Below the pieces are notes generated by a model. It was not told the DNA's origin and ran no database searches. It was given only the letters and a program-made list of their open reading frames with translations. From a virus, in IMG/VR virus record IMGVR_UViG_3300028025_001299, positions 1 to 39,697 of that record: 39,697 nt of DNA; one strand, 5' to 3'. Below, piece after piece: positions 30,015-39,662 of the stretch. The position numbers were made by a program, and so were the translations under genes. Positions within the stretch are counted from its first letter, which is position 1, and the number at the start of each line of letters is the position of its first letter.

Positions 30015-33000
30015 TTAGTCTCCGATCAATGATGCGAATAACACATCATAGGCTGATTTAGTATTTGGATTGCTATTAGCTAGTTCTTGTAATTGAGCCT
30101 TAGCTCCTTCTTGAAGAGCGTTCTTACGATCCTGTGCTGCATCTGTTCTATCTGTAATAGATGAGAACTGTGCGCTGAAACTGTCGTAAGCCTGAAGCAT
30201 TTGACGAAGAACAGATACTGTCTTTGTCTTAGGCAGGTTCTTCTCTTTAGTAAGCATATTGCGTAGGTCTGTTATTGCAATCTCACGGCGTACATCTGAT
30301 GCACCGCCTGATGCAAACTCTGTCTGCAACTGTGGACGAACAGACATAAACTGACGTGACCAGCTATCCCACTTCTCGTTAATCATACGCTTTTGATCTA
30401 CTGATGTGGTAGATGCAAGAGTATCCATATAGTCTTTGCGTTGTTGGAAGTAGTACTGCTTGTCAGTTGCAATCTGTGTCTCGCGCAGGAAGTCACCGAC
30501 CTGCTTCTTGTCAAGGAAGCCCTCGTTCATCATTGTCTTGTAAGCGTCATAACTGAACTTACCAATGTTTGGAATCAAGAATGCTGCAGCTTCTGGATAC
30601 TTCTTGAGCAACTCAGTGTTGTTATCTACCCAGTTACCCGCTACTTCACCGTACTTGATGATGGCAACTGTATTCTTCTTAGACTCAGAGACTGTGTATG
30701 GCATCTGCTTTGGGAAGAGTTTGATCCATTCCTCAGTAGCGCGTGTATAGTCATTGTTGTACTCAGTAACTAAGTTAGAAAATACTTGCTTGAAACTTGT
30801 ACGTTCGTTGTCACGAACCCATCCAGCCATCTCAGACTTGAGCTGAACCGATGGTGATGCTGGCAATATCAATGCACTAAAGAAGCGCATACCCAAGATT
30901 GTCTGGGTTGTTGCCTTGAGCTTATCCTGATATTCCTCTAGATCTCCTGGAGATGGTGGAACTTCATTACCTTGCTCATCTTTTGTAATCTTTAATCCGT
31001 GTCCAGTAGCCTCTAAGTAGGTAACTGCCTTACGGAAAGCTGATGCGTACTGTGAATCACGCTCATCCTTGTTCAATGCCGCCATTGCTCTGTTAATGTG
31101 AGCTGGCAGGATAGCGTTAATGATTGGTTGGTCTTCACCGTACTCACCAAAGAGGTACTTCTCTGATTCTTTCAGGGATGGGATCAGTTCGTACATCACC
31201 TTGACTGGCAATGCTGCCAATGGACCAGAGAATGTTGGGAACAATGAGTCTGGATTCATAGATGGCGAAATCATATTAAGCTTTGCACCAAATTCCACTG
31301 GCATAGGTGCAACAAATGCGCCCTTAATACCAAATGCTGTAGCAATCTTAGACATTGCTGCGTAAACTGGCTGCAATCCTGGGTAGATGAAGTAAGCATC
31401 GCCCTGATCGTCCTGTTGTACGAAGCCAGAGTGGGATACACCCTCATAAGTCAACGATAAACGTGCAATTGACTCTGGGTTGTAGCGAACTCCGCGCAAT
31501 GCACGACGATAAAAGTCTTCTGTTGCACGATAGTAGCGAGCAAAGTTACGCATTGTGAATGCTAACTGTGTGCGAACCTCTGGATTATCCACATATGCAA
31601 GCACTCGTTCTTTAGCAAGGTCCTGAGTCATCTCAATAATCTTGACTTTAGCCTTACGCTCAGCGTCTTTGATGAGAATATCCTTCTCGGCAGCGCTCAA
31701 CTTAGGGTTGTTACGTATGCCATCAGTCATCATCTTGAGATAACGGTCTTCTAGACCGCCTGCTTTCCAACGCTTACGCATATCAACAGCAGCAGAGAGA
31801 ACCATTGGCTCACGTGACCAGCGAGCATTCATCTCGCCAACCCATTCCCAGTGCTTTCCTACGATCTTTCCAGCAGGATTACCGTCTGCGATAGGCATAA
31901 TGCTTGGGCCAGATACAAACTGTGGTGCATCTTCTGCCAATGTTGGTAAATCATCAATACCTAAATCGCGTGTATTGATCTTGACTCCACCTTCAGGTGT
32001 GCGAATCGTGACCTTTTTCAACAAGGCTTGATTAACCTTGTCTTGGCTATTGACGAATAGATTGCGAGTTGCTGCATATACATTCTCTGCGTGTACTCGT
32101 ACGTCAGCGTTATTGCCTGGACGATACAACTGGAAACGAGCCTTCTGCTTTGCGTATTGTGGAGAGTCAATAAAAGCTACAATCTGCTTGATAGCAAACT
32201 CTTTAGACTCTGGGCTATCTGACATATATCTCAATGCGATAGAACCTAGAGGATCATTGCCGATTGCAGCAATGTTTGTTATCCAGGCAATCTTACCTTC
32301 TGCTGTGATTGGAGAATACTCACGGTAGTTTCCACCGCTTTGCTTAGCGTATGTGACTCCATCAATCTTGTACTCACGAGATGTGCCGTACTTATCTACA
32401 GTACGAAGGGCATCGGTCCAGTGATCTGCACCAGTAATACCCTTCTTGCCACCTTCTGCAACACCAGCAAGTAGTTCATCAATAGCACCGAACTCTGCCA
32501 TCTCAGCAATAATCTCACGTGCCTGTGGGTCTAGCTTACCAAGATACTTGTCTGTCATTACAGCATCTGCCATAACCTTACGAGCATCTTCTACAGTTTT
32601 TGCTGCTTCTATTTTACCTCTGTATAAATCACGGTCTGAACGCTTAATAAGCTTGTTGATAACACCTAGAGTCTCGCCACCTTGACCAAGGCGTAACTTG
32701 GTAGATAGTCGCTTACTTGCAACCAATCCCCAGGCTGAATCGCCCACTGCAAGGTGAACCATTAGGTCTTCAATAGAGTTACGTACAGCAAAGCGAGGAC
32801 CAGCAAGAGTTAAGAATGACCAAGCAGATGTTAGATTCTCGGCCCACTTAGAGTGTGACCAGTTCATAATCTTACTTGCTACCTGATAGCGGTCAACGAC
32901 TCCATCAAGATCTGTAATCTTAGGAACGCTCATACCTTCTGCTAACTGAAAATCAAAGATAGCAAACTGCTGATCGTTAAAGCTAGATGGTTCAAAGTAA

Positions 33001-34790
33001 CGGTAGGTGCCATCATCATTAAGAACTGGCTTACCCTTAGCGTCACGGACTAGGATACGTGGTGCAAACAATTGCTCACGAGATGATGCAGCTAACTGGT
33101 CAAGGATGTTCTTACCGCCAGGGACTTTGTTAAGTCCACGAATCTCAGCTACTGTGTTGTAAACGCCCATCATAATCTGACGCTTTTGTGCTTCATCTCC
33201 AGCCTTAAATGCTTCTGCAAATAGACGTGAGTTGTAGCGAGTGTTGGCAAGACGTGCTAACTGGTAGACCTTCTCAGCAGAATCTACTGCGTTAGGGTCG
33301 AAGAAGTTATCACGGAAGAATGGAACCTTAGCGAACTTAGATGCGAAGCGATCAATACGATCTTGGACATAATCCAATGGCATACGGAATGCACCATCTG
33401 CTCGTAGCTTTGCAGTCTTACGTTCAATGTCACTAATGAGGTTTGTCTCAACTTGCTTTACAAACTCTTTAGGAGTGTTAGCAGTTGCTGGAAGTTCTGT
33501 GCGTGTGTCAATAAACTTTGTCTGGCGTGTTAACTGAGCCTCAATGCCACCAATAGTGGTCTGGTCACTAAATACTTCACGGCTAATACGCTTGCCTGAC
33601 TTGTCAAAGCGAAGAATCTTATTGCCAGTAGTCAATGCTGCGATACGTGTCTGACGTGCAAGGTCCATACGCGGAAGCAATTGAACCTGACGGCCTGCTT
33701 GTCCTTTAAGAGTACGTAGAGCATCCTCGCTATTGGCAAGAAAGTTCTTCATAGTGCCAGCCTCAACTACGCCCTGCTTGAGCATAGCTTCGATTACATC
33801 ATCACCAAACTCTGGCGCAATACGCTTGAGTTGAATAGATGCCTGAACTAAAGCCTGTGGGTCTACTGTGCCTTCTTTGATTGCCTTGCGAGCTACTGAA
33901 TAGTTCTTCAATGCTCCAACAAAGGCTGTGTCAAATCTTTGTACGCTTGCTACTTCAAATGCTTTTTGAACATTGCCAGCATCTCCAACGATATTATCAA
34001 GTGCATACTTAGAAATATCGTATGCCTTCTTAGCCTTACCTAATGCAAGGGTTGGATCTGCAAACACACGGAATGCTGCATCGCCTAGACCTGAGATAAG
34101 TTTATAGGCTGCCCCTGAACCTTCCCACTTTTGAGGAAGGATAGCGTTAGCAAGAGCACGACCTGGAGAATACTTAGCAGCGTTTGCTGCATCTAGTGCA
34201 TCTTGAAAGAGTGGATCTTTCTTCTGTGCTGCCTTAGATGCAATCTGCTTTTCTTCTTCAGTTCCAGTTGCAATCACTTGGTCTAGAGTCATACCCTCTG
34301 CGACCTTTTGTGCAACGGACATATATCCTGAGCCAAAGATTCTTTGTGCTTCAGCCATACGTGATGGGCTAAAGACCTTATCGCCCTTATCGTTTGCTGT
34401 AGTCCACGCCTTACCAATGTCAACCTTTTGGTCAAGTGCGATAGCAGCGGTGCGATAAGCACGTGTGCTTAAATCTGAAAGTTCTTGAACACCTTTGAAT
34501 GCCAGTTTAACTGGAGCAGAGACTGCAGTAATCAATGGATCTACTGTGTAGTGAAGTGCTGTTCCTAGCCATCCACGCTTTTGCTCAACGTTGCCAAAGT
34601 TATCTTTCAAAGACTTCTGCTGCTCAGGAGTTAATTTTGAGTATTCCTTTTTAGCAACGTCAGATGGAAGAGATGATAACTTCTGGTGCGTGTCTATAGC
34701 CTTGACGTAGCCATTGATCTGCTGCTGTTGTGCAGGAGTTAATCCAGCACGAGTAGATATAGCTTTAATGTTATTGGATGTTGAACCCAC
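30015..34790 (-). CDS. Giant internal-virion-type protein, 1591 aa
   Basis: This is the longest gene in the window. The product is soluble-looking and mainly helical, with short hydrophobic stretches (TVDPLITAVSAPVKLAFKGV, WSFLTLAGPRFAVRNSIEDL, FSGPLAALPVKVMYELIPSL) that could insert in a membrane during ejection. I see no lysozyme, protease or polymerase signature. In T7-like phages the largest internal core protein forms the ejectosome; size and position fit that role but homology is not shown. A tape-measure role is the alternative, although no long-tail sheath or tube genes are present. Confidence 0.6.
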   Translation of the reverse strand: MGSTSNNIKAISTRAGLTPAQQQQINGYVKAIDTHQKLSSLPSDVAKKEYSKLTPEQQKSLKDNFGNVEQKRGWLGTALHYTVDPLITAVSAPVKLAFKGVQELSDLSTRAYRTAAIALDQKVDIGKAWTTANDKGDKVFSPSRMAEAQRIFGSGYMSVAQKVAEGMTLDQVIATGTEEEKQIASKAAQKKDPLFQDALDAANAAKYSPGRALANAILPQKWEGSGAAYKLISGLGDAAFRVFADPTLALGKAKKAYDISKYALDNIVGDAGNVQKAFEVASVQRFDTAFVGALKNYSVARKAIKEGTVDPQALVQASIQLKRIAPEFGDDVIEAMLKQGVVEAGTMKNFLANSEDALRTLKGQAGRQVQLLPRMDLARQTRIAALTTGNKILRFDKSGKRISREVFSDQTTIGGIEAQLTRQTKFIDTRTELPATANTPKEFVKQVETNLISDIERKTAKLRADGAFRMPLDYVQDRIDRFASKFAKVPFFRDNFFDPNAVDSAEKVYQLARLANTRYNSRLFAEAFKAGDEAQKRQIMMGVYNTVAEIRGLNKVPGGKNILDQLAASSREQLFAPRILVRDAKGKPVLNDDGTYRYFEPSSFNDQQFAIFDFQLAEGMSVPKITDLDGVVDRYQVASKIMNWSHSKWAENLTSAWSFLTLAGPRFAVRNSIEDLMVHLAVGDSAWGLVASKRLSTKLRLGQGGETLGVINKLIKRSDRDLYRGKIEAAKTVEDARKVMADAVMTDKYLGKLDPQAREIIAEMAEFGAIDELLAGVAEGGKKGITGADHWTDALRTVDKYGTSREYKIDGVTYAKQSGGNYREYSPITAEGKIAWITNIAAIGNDPLGSIALRYMSDSPESKEFAIKQIVAFIDSPQYAKQKARFQLYRPGNNADVRVHAENVYAATRNLFVNSQDKVNQALLKKVTIRTPEGGVKINTRDLGIDDLPTLAEDAPQFVSGPSIMPIADGNPAGKIVGKHWEWVGEMNARWSREPMVLSAAVDMRKRWKAGGLEDRYLKMMTDGIRNNPKLSAAEKDILIKDAERKAKVKIIEMTQDLAKERVLAYVDNPEVRTQLAFTMRNFARYYRATEDFYRRALRGVRYNPESIARLSLTYEGVSHSGFVQQDDQGDAYFIYPGLQPVYAAMSKIATAFGIKGAFVAPMPVEFGAKLNMISPSMNPDSLFPTFSGPLAALPVKVMYELIPSLKESEKYLFGEYGEDQPIINAILPAHINRAMAALNKDERDSQYASAFRKAVTYLEATGHGLKITKDEQGNEVPPSPGDLEEYQDKLKATTQTILGMRFFSALILPASPSVQLKSEMAGWVRDNERTSFKQVFSNLVTEYNNDYTRATEEWIKLFPKQMPYTVSESKKNTVAIIKYGEVAGNWVDNNTELLKKYPEAAAFLIPNIGKFSYDAYKTMMNEGFLDKKQVGDFLRETQIATDKQYYFQQRKDYMDTLASTTSVDQKRMINEKWDSWSRQFMSVRPQLQTEFASGGASDVRREIAITDLRNMLTKEKNLPKTKTVSVLRQMLQAYDSFSAQFSSITDRTDAAQDRKNALQEGAKAQLQELANSNPNTKSAYDVLFASLIGD

Positions 34791-35155
34791 TATTGACCTC
34801 TAGATAAAGCCATTTGATAGAGAACAGAAATTTCTCCAGTTGTATCGAACGGAAGCAATGTTGCAAGTGTGTCTGACAGTTTGCCCTCTGCTGGTTGTAT
34901 TGGCGCAGGTGGAGTCATAATGTCTTCGTTTGGACGAGTTGAATCAGCAAATAATGGTGTTAATGGTTCTGGCTTTGCAGCAGCGGCGCGAATATCAGCA
35001 GCGGGTGCTGGTTTAGCAGCAGGCTTAGCAGTAGTTGCAGCGCCTGCAATCTGCTCTGCCATTGCCTTGCGATCACCGTAGTTTTGTGACGGTGGCAAAT
35101 CTTCACGTACGGAGAACTTACCTGGACCGCCAATTTGTAATGGGCTATCTACCAT
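34790..35155 (-). CDS. Ala/Pro-rich virion-type protein, 121 aa
   Basis: The start is MVDSPLQIGGPGKFSVREDL, followed by an Ala/Pro/Lys-rich low-complexity linker (AKPAAKPAPAADIRAAAAK) and a C-terminal helix, DTTGEISVLYQMALSRGQ. It could be a linker or decoration protein between portal and core. No family is recognised. Its stop overlaps the giant gene's start by one base. Confidence 0.55.
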   Translation of the reverse strand: MVDSPLQIGGPGKFSVREDLPPSQNYGDRKAMAEQIAGAATTAKPAAKPAPAADIRAAAAKPEPLTPLFADSTRPNEDIMTPPAPIQPAEGKLSDTLATLLPFDTTGEISVLYQMALSRGQ

Positions 35156-35369
35156 CGGTATCCTCCTCTATTGTTTCTAAATCGTTTGAAAATTGTTCCC
35201 ATACTTTGTTTACTTTAGATTGGCGATTAGCGTTGTATACTGCTATTTCCATTATCTCTTCAGTAAGTGTATGTACAGAACTTGCTATGTTGTGTGCAAA
35301 ACCTGAAAGTGCTACAAGAAAATCAGCGAAGTGTACTGGACGCGGAACATCGTTGTTATTGTTATCCAC
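35145..35369 (-). CDS. Small helical protein, 74 aa
   Basis: Two helices are evident (FADFLVALSGFAHNIASSVH, then TLTEEIMEIAVYNANRQSKV), with an acidic C-terminus (NDLETIEEDTDGR). No motif is recognised. It overlaps the next gene by 11 nt and lies in the small run between portal and core genes. Confidence 0.55.
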   Translation of the reverse strand: MDNNNNDVPRPVHFADFLVALSGFAHNIASSVHTLTEEIMEIAVYNANRQSKVNKVWEQFSNDLETIEEDTDGR

Positions 35370-35398
35370 GCCCAGTACCTCCGTTAAGTAAAATTTGT

Positions 35399-35542
35399 TT
35401 AGCCCTTCTTTACAGAAGTTCCTCTACGACCTGCTGGCATCATTGATGGTACCACCTTGCCTGGTCCTGCTGGCTTGGAAGTATCCTTCTTGCCCTCAAC
35501 AGGCTTTGACATTGGTGCTGCTGCACGTGATCCTTGATTCAT
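35399..35542 (-). CDS. Small basic protein, 47 aa
   Basis: The strong site GAGGGAGGTG lies just upstream of ATG 35542. The product is basic, low in structure and rich in Lys, Pro and Gly (KPVEGKKDTSKPAGPGKVV, then MMPAGRRGTSVKKG). Together with the Lys-rich gene at 37326 it brackets the portal gene. It may bind DNA or portal, but this is not shown. Confidence 0.55.
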   Translation of the reverse strand: MNQGSRAAAPMSKPVEGKKDTSKPAGPGKVVPSMMPAGRRGTSVKKG

Positions 35543-35558
35543 TTTACACCTCCCTCGT

Positions 35559-37316
35559 TTATGCTGCGCCGCTAATCGAAGCTAGCAGGGTTGCTATATC
35601 TGGACGTTGTTCTGGACCAGCAGCAGGGGCCGCTCCGCCTTGTTCTGGAGTTGGCTGCGAGGCAGGTACGGGGGCCGCACCTGCTGCTGGAGTTCCTGGT
35701 GCTCCTGGCATCATTGCCATTTCTGGAGCTGCTGGTTGTTCTTTAGGTGCAAATGCTTTGCCGATAATGTTTTCTAACTGGAGACCCTTTTGACGGCCTT
35801 GGATAACTTCTGCAATACGCGAGATGATCTCGCTAGGGTCTTGGCCTTGCGCTGCCAACGCTGGAATGGCCTGAGCATACTGAGCAACAGCCACCCGCAG
35901 AGAATCGCGCATTTCTTCGATATCAACACGTTGTTCCTCCTGCGTCACATTAAGCTCCATTGGAATCTCACGACGTACATAGTCACGAGATACGAGCTTG
36001 TCTGAACGCATTTGTAGTAGAGCGATGATTGCACGGTTTGGATCCATACCAGACATAATGCCGTAACGGACATCTACGCCGTAGTTACCTGCAATCTGTC
36101 GTGATGGAATGTACTTCATATTGAATGGAGTACCGTCATCTACGCCTTTGATTTCCTTGGTCATACTGCCAAAGATCTTCTCGTCTACTTCAAAACATAG
36201 TGATACTAGGTCAGTAAAGAGACGAGCAAACTGTGCTTGTGCTGCTTTGATCTGTGTGTCAAAGCCAGCCTGTAGCGCTTGCACACCACGGCCTGTAACG
36301 ATAGATGCGTCAATGTTACCTGAGCGAGTCTCTGGGTAACGAGCACCTGTACGTAGTTCGCGCTCAAGAACCCCAGACTCTGTAAATACTCCGTTAGGAA
36401 GTTCTAGTGGTACACGACGAATGCCTTGTGGATTTGCAGAACGCATAATCGCATCAGGTCCCAATGCCAACTCTTGCACATCCTGTGGGATAGCAATAGG
36501 TGCTTGGATAGATTTCTCTGCTGCTTGGATCTGCAATACTGCAAAGCGAGCACGTGCAAGCTGAACTGATAGAACATCATCAAACTGTCCACGTGCTTCG
36601 CCATCAATAGATGAACGCATAGCAACACCTGCTAGGCACTTGCCTACTGGGTTAGGAGTATTGGATAGAACTAGGTTCTTACGCTCTGGAAGGAAGATAA
36701 GATCTTGGTCTTTGTCGTGGTAGCGAACTAGAGATACATAAGGTGAGCCTTGACCATATTGGTTCTTAGGCATAATTTCATTTGCGAACTCTGGGTACTG
36801 AGCTGCAAGGCTCTCTGCATCTGTCTCAATTATTTGTGAGATTGAGAGGGTACGACCAAAGCGATCAACTTCAGGATATACACCAAAAGGATTAAGCAGA
36901 CGTATTCTCGGATTGTTACTTTCATAGTCCATCTCAATAATTGCTGGCAACATACCATAGGTGTTGAACCAGTCAGCACCTGTGTACATCTGAATTTGTA
37001 GTTCAGATCCAGTGACAAAGAAGTTTGCAATGCGTGTACGTGTATCTGCAGCTTTACGTGCAGAATCTGAAACCATATTGGTAGCAGCGCAGTTAAAGGA
37101 TGGCAACGGTGCCATTACCTCTGCTAAGTCACGTGCTGCTACATCTACGAAGTTAGCAACGAGAGGCTTTGGGTATTCTTCTGAAAACATCGCAGGGTAA
37201 ACCTTTGAGATGTCTCCTTGGCGCACTGAGAGAACGTCGCGCATTCTCTGGTCACGTGCGGCGTAGCGTGTTTGTAGACGTGCTACTTTAGCTACTACCT
37301 CTTTAGTTGATAACAA
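35559..37316 (-). CDS. Portal protein
   Basis: The 585-residue protein follows the terminase in transcription order. It shows portal-like features: an N-terminal helix pair, YPKPLVANFVDVAARDLAEV, IRLLNPFGVYPEVDRFGRTL, and the long helix with FDTQIKAAQAQFARLFTDLV. A Pro/Ala-rich C-terminal tail (about the last 60 residues) is low complexity. It would form the dodecameric DNA channel at the vertex. The assignment rests on pattern plus position between terminase and head genes. Confidence 0.8.
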   Translation of the reverse strand: MLSTKEVVAKVARLQTRYAARDQRMRDVLSVRQGDISKVYPAMFSEEYPKPLVANFVDVAARDLAEVMAPLPSFNCAATNMVSDSARKAADTRTRIANFFVTGSELQIQMYTGADWFNTYGMLPAIIEMDYESNNPRIRLLNPFGVYPEVDRFGRTLSISQIIETDAESLAAQYPEFANEIMPKNQYGQGSPYVSLVRYHDKDQDLIFLPERKNLVLSNTPNPVGKCLAGVAMRSSIDGEARGQFDDVLSVQLARARFAVLQIQAAEKSIQAPIAIPQDVQELALGPDAIMRSANPQGIRRVPLELPNGVFTESGVLERELRTGARYPETRSGNIDASIVTGRGVQALQAGFDTQIKAAQAQFARLFTDLVSLCFEVDEKIFGSMTKEIKGVDDGTPFNMKYIPSRQIAGNYGVDVRYGIMSGMDPNRAIIALLQMRSDKLVSRDYVRREIPMELNVTQEEQRVDIEEMRDSLRVAVAQYAQAIPALAAQGQDPSEIISRIAEVIQGRQKGLQLENIIGKAFAPKEQPAAPEMAMMPGAPGTPAAGAAPVPASQPTPEQGGAAPAAGPEQRPDIATLLASISGAA

Positions 37317-37325
37317 TGGAGTTCC

Positions 37326-37520
37326 TTACTTCTTGTATAATCCTGGGTACTTCTTCTTGGTAGCCTTCTTAGCATCTGTTTCAGCCTTCTTTACGCCAGC
37401 AGGTGATACACGACGTTGTAGTGCTTCAACTGCTGCAGGTCCTGTAAGTGACATAGGTGTCTTCTTAGCAGGAGCCTTAACTACTGTCTTCTTGACTGCA
37501 GGCTTTTTCATATTTGGCAT
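37326..37520 (-). CDS. Lys-rich basic protein, 64 aa
   Basis: ATG 37520 has TAAGGAGA at correct spacing, so I use it and not starts lying inside the terminase gene. The product has Lys-Lys-Pro-Ala-type repeats (KKPAVKKTVVKAPAKKTPMS), a helix with AAVEALQRRVSP, and ends KKKYPGLYKK. It resembles histone-tail-like DNA-binding proteins. It may help condense or guide DNA at packaging, given its place between terminase and portal. Confidence 0.6.
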   Translation of the reverse strand: MPNMKKPAVKKTVVKAPAKKTPMSLTGPAAVEALQRRVSPAGVKKAETDAKKATKKKYPGLYKK

Positions 37521-37530
37521 TGCTGTCTCC

Positions 37531-39390
37531 TTAGATGAATGTGCGATCTTTTTCTGCAAGCAGTTCATCAATGTTGACAACTGTTCGCTTGCCCTGTTCA
37601 TAACGAGACAGGAATGGATTTTTCATATGGTGGGTAGCGTGGATACCTTGGTTGAGCATCTCACGTGCGCGGATCTCACAGAACCACAGCGCCATCACCA
37701 TATCTGTTTTACCCTTAGTCGTTGGGGACCAGGTAATTAACTGCTCAATCATTGCCTTAATGTTTTCCGTTTGGTCACTAGGCATATGAATTAGATTGTC
37801 GCGGTGGTGCTTTCCATCGTGTTGCTTGGTGCCAAACAATGTTGACATAGACGCAACACCGAAACCCGAGTCCCACTTGTTGTTACCCGTGTGATGCTCT
37901 CGCAGTAACACACCTCTGGAGGCAAGGTTCTGGCGGATGCCTTCGTCTTGTGTAAGGAATGATTGAAACGCATTCTTCTCCACGATCCACTCACTAGGCT
38001 GGTATAGGGAAGTCCAGTCAAAGATTAGCTGACGGATTTGAGCAGGTGTTGGGCGAGTAATTTTAATAGCGTCAACAATATAGCGTTTATGGCTAACCCG
38101 ATCAACAGCGTAGCAAACGGCGGCTGTATCACCAACCATAGCGGGATCAAGACCACAAATAAAACTAAAGCCGTTCGTATCGCGTGGATGACCAGGGTGG
38201 CCAGGAACCAACCTACCTGCTTTACGCATTCCATCAATAGCACCTCTCACACATACTGGGTCAAAGATAGCATCATCTGAAATATCTTGTTGCTGGTAAA
38301 CCAGCGCCCAAGTAGATGCGTCCATCGCTTGACGTTCGTTGTAAAGGTTACGTCCGTTCCATCTAGGATAGAGGCCGTCCTCATTCAAATCTGATTCTTC
38401 TTGCCCATCGAATGGGGCATCGGATGCTGGCCACAGGGTTTCCCATTTGTCAGGGTCTTCATCTGTAGTCAGTAGAGCTGGCATAGCCAGGTACTTCCAA
38501 GGAACAAGACCACCTGGATAGCGGTCTGGGTTACGCAGTTCTCGATAGAGGTCAACTGCTGCAACGCGGGTACCAATGATAATCAATTTACCAGTAGGGT
38601 TTAGACGAGAACGTACGTCCTGGGTCAGCCACTTGATCTGGCGTTCAAACTCATTGGCGTTCTTTAAGGTAACCGCGTCATCTACAATAATCATATCGGC
38701 ACGTTTGCCGTAGATCTGACCGCCGATACCAACGGCCTCAATGTTTGGGTCCTTTTCACTGGACTCACGAAGCTCATCACCAAAGGTGATACGGGTGGCC
38801 TGCCACGAGGCAGACTTAGAGTTAAACCCTACGCCAGCAGCATAAGCATTTTGAAGGTTCTCATACATTGGGTGAGTCAAACGCTGCTTGATGGCGTAGA
38901 GAAAGTCGGCTGCAAGTTGCTGGGTCTGTGAGACTATCAGCACTCTAAAGTTAGGGTTACGGGCTACCTGCCAGGTTACGTAGTCCACCGTGATTGTGAT
39001 GGACTTGGCGTGGTTGGGCGGGATGTTAATAAGGATACGGTTGTTAGCTAGCCCTGGTTCAAACTTCATCGAAGGGTGTAACCAGGAAGGTTCCTTGCCT
39101 TCGATCATATCCACTAGGTTCTGCTGATGAGCAAAGGTCTTAGAGTTAAGAAAGCGTTGGCGGAACTCGGCAAATGAGATGTCGTGGACATCGCCAGAGG
39201 CAAAGGATTTATCCTTGAGACCTAGGCGGGTTCGGTCAATCTTGTCTGTAAAGATCTTGTCGGTACGTCGGTAGTACTCGTATGTCTTCATAGACTTACC
39301 TGCCGATAGGCAGGCTTGTTCAATGGTCATACCCTCAGCTACACATCCTAAGATGATTCGCTTTGCTATATCTGCTGAGTTCTCAGCCAT
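37531..39390 (-). CDS. terL: Terminase large subunit
   Basis: The ATPase domain has Walker A IPPNHAKS (residues 123-130), with PPNHAKS in place of the classic GxGKS, and Walker B MIIVDDAV (233-240). Motif III is KLIIIGTRVA. The RNase-H-like nuclease has CGLDPAMVGDTAAVCYAVD (Asp415), followed by the VEKNAF strand. Residues 1-50 form an extra helix-turn-helix-like region (GMTIEQACLSAGKSMKTYEY), unlike most TerL proteins; no separate small terminase was found. GGAG 6 nt before ATG 39390 sets the start. It is the first gene of the late operon. Confidence 0.9.
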   Translation of the reverse strand: MAENSADIAKRIILGCVAEGMTIEQACLSAGKSMKTYEYYRRTDKIFTDKIDRTRLGLKDKSFASGDVHDISFAEFRQRFLNSKTFAHQQNLVDMIEGKEPSWLHPSMKFEPGLANNRILINIPPNHAKSITITVDYVTWQVARNPNFRVLIVSQTQQLAADFLYAIKQRLTHPMYENLQNAYAAGVGFNSKSASWQATRITFGDELRESSEKDPNIEAVGIGGQIYGKRADMIIVDDAVTLKNANEFERQIKWLTQDVRSRLNPTGKLIIIGTRVAAVDLYRELRNPDRYPGGLVPWKYLAMPALLTTDEDPDKWETLWPASDAPFDGQEESDLNEDGLYPRWNGRNLYNERQAMDASTWALVYQQQDISDDAIFDPVCVRGAIDGMRKAGRLVPGHPGHPRDTNGFSFICGLDPAMVGDTAAVCYAVDRVSHKRYIVDAIKITRPTPAQIRQLIFDWTSLYQPSEWIVEKNAFQSFLTQDEGIRQNLASRGVLLREHHTGNNKWDSGFGVASMSTLFGTKQHDGKHHRDNLIHMPSDQTENIKAMIEQLITWSPTTKGKTDMVMALWFCEIRAREMLNQGIHATHHMKNPFLSRYEQGKRTVVNIDELLAEKDRTFI

Positions 39391-39412
39391 TGGATCTCCA
39401 GTATCTCATTGG

Positions 39413-39418
39413 GTTATA
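39413..39418 (-). promoter_or_regulatory. Candidate -10 box of the late operon
   Basis: The minus strand reads TATAAC 22 nt upstream of the terminase ATG and just downstream of the terminator hairpin. No strong -35 is seen. The place, directly after a terminator and before the first late gene, supports a promoter. Confidence 0.4.
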
Positions 39419-39436
39419 GGTAGACTACACCCGATT

Positions 39437-39457
39437 AAAAGTCGTGCTTGGCACGAC
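39437..39457 (-). terminator. Terminator upstream of the terminase promoter
   Basis: GTCGTGC and GCACGAC form a perfect 7-bp stem with a 3-nt loop. On the minus strand the stem is followed by TTTTAAT, an intrinsic-terminator pattern. It would block leftward read-through into the late operon. The weaker U-tract lowers confidence. Confidence 0.55.
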
Positions 39458-39590
39458 ATCAGTTACCGTAAGCTCCCGAGCAAGCTACAGCGTAGCGAGG
39501 GGTAAGTCAGGGCTCGTCCTAGGGACTCGCGTAGGGTAACCGTAGCGAGACTGTACGGGGCTATCACAATTACCGCCCCTACTGTATATA

Positions 39591-39619
39591 AGGCAGGAAT
39601 AAAAAGCCATTTCCTGCCT
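39591..39619. repeat. Perfect 9-bp inverted repeat
   Basis: AGGCAGGAA (39591-39599) and TTCCTGCCT (39611-39619) are exact inverted repeats separated by 11 nt. No U-run follows on either strand, so it looks like a protein-binding site or RNA stem rather than a terminator. Confidence 0.6.
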
Positions 39620-39642
39620 ATGGTATAAAGTATTTTAATAAT

Positions 39643-39662
39643 GTGACTAACGTCACTATAAT
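39643..39662 (+). promoter_or_regulatory. Rightward promoter with overlapping operator
   Basis: GTGAC-TAAC-GTCAC (39643-39656) is a 14-nt palindrome directly followed by a consensus TATAAT (39657-39662). The palindrome lies in the spacer of the promoter, where a dimeric regulator could repress it; the -35 (TTTAAT-like) is weak. If the ends join, this promoter points at the early block at coordinate 1. Confidence 0.5.
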
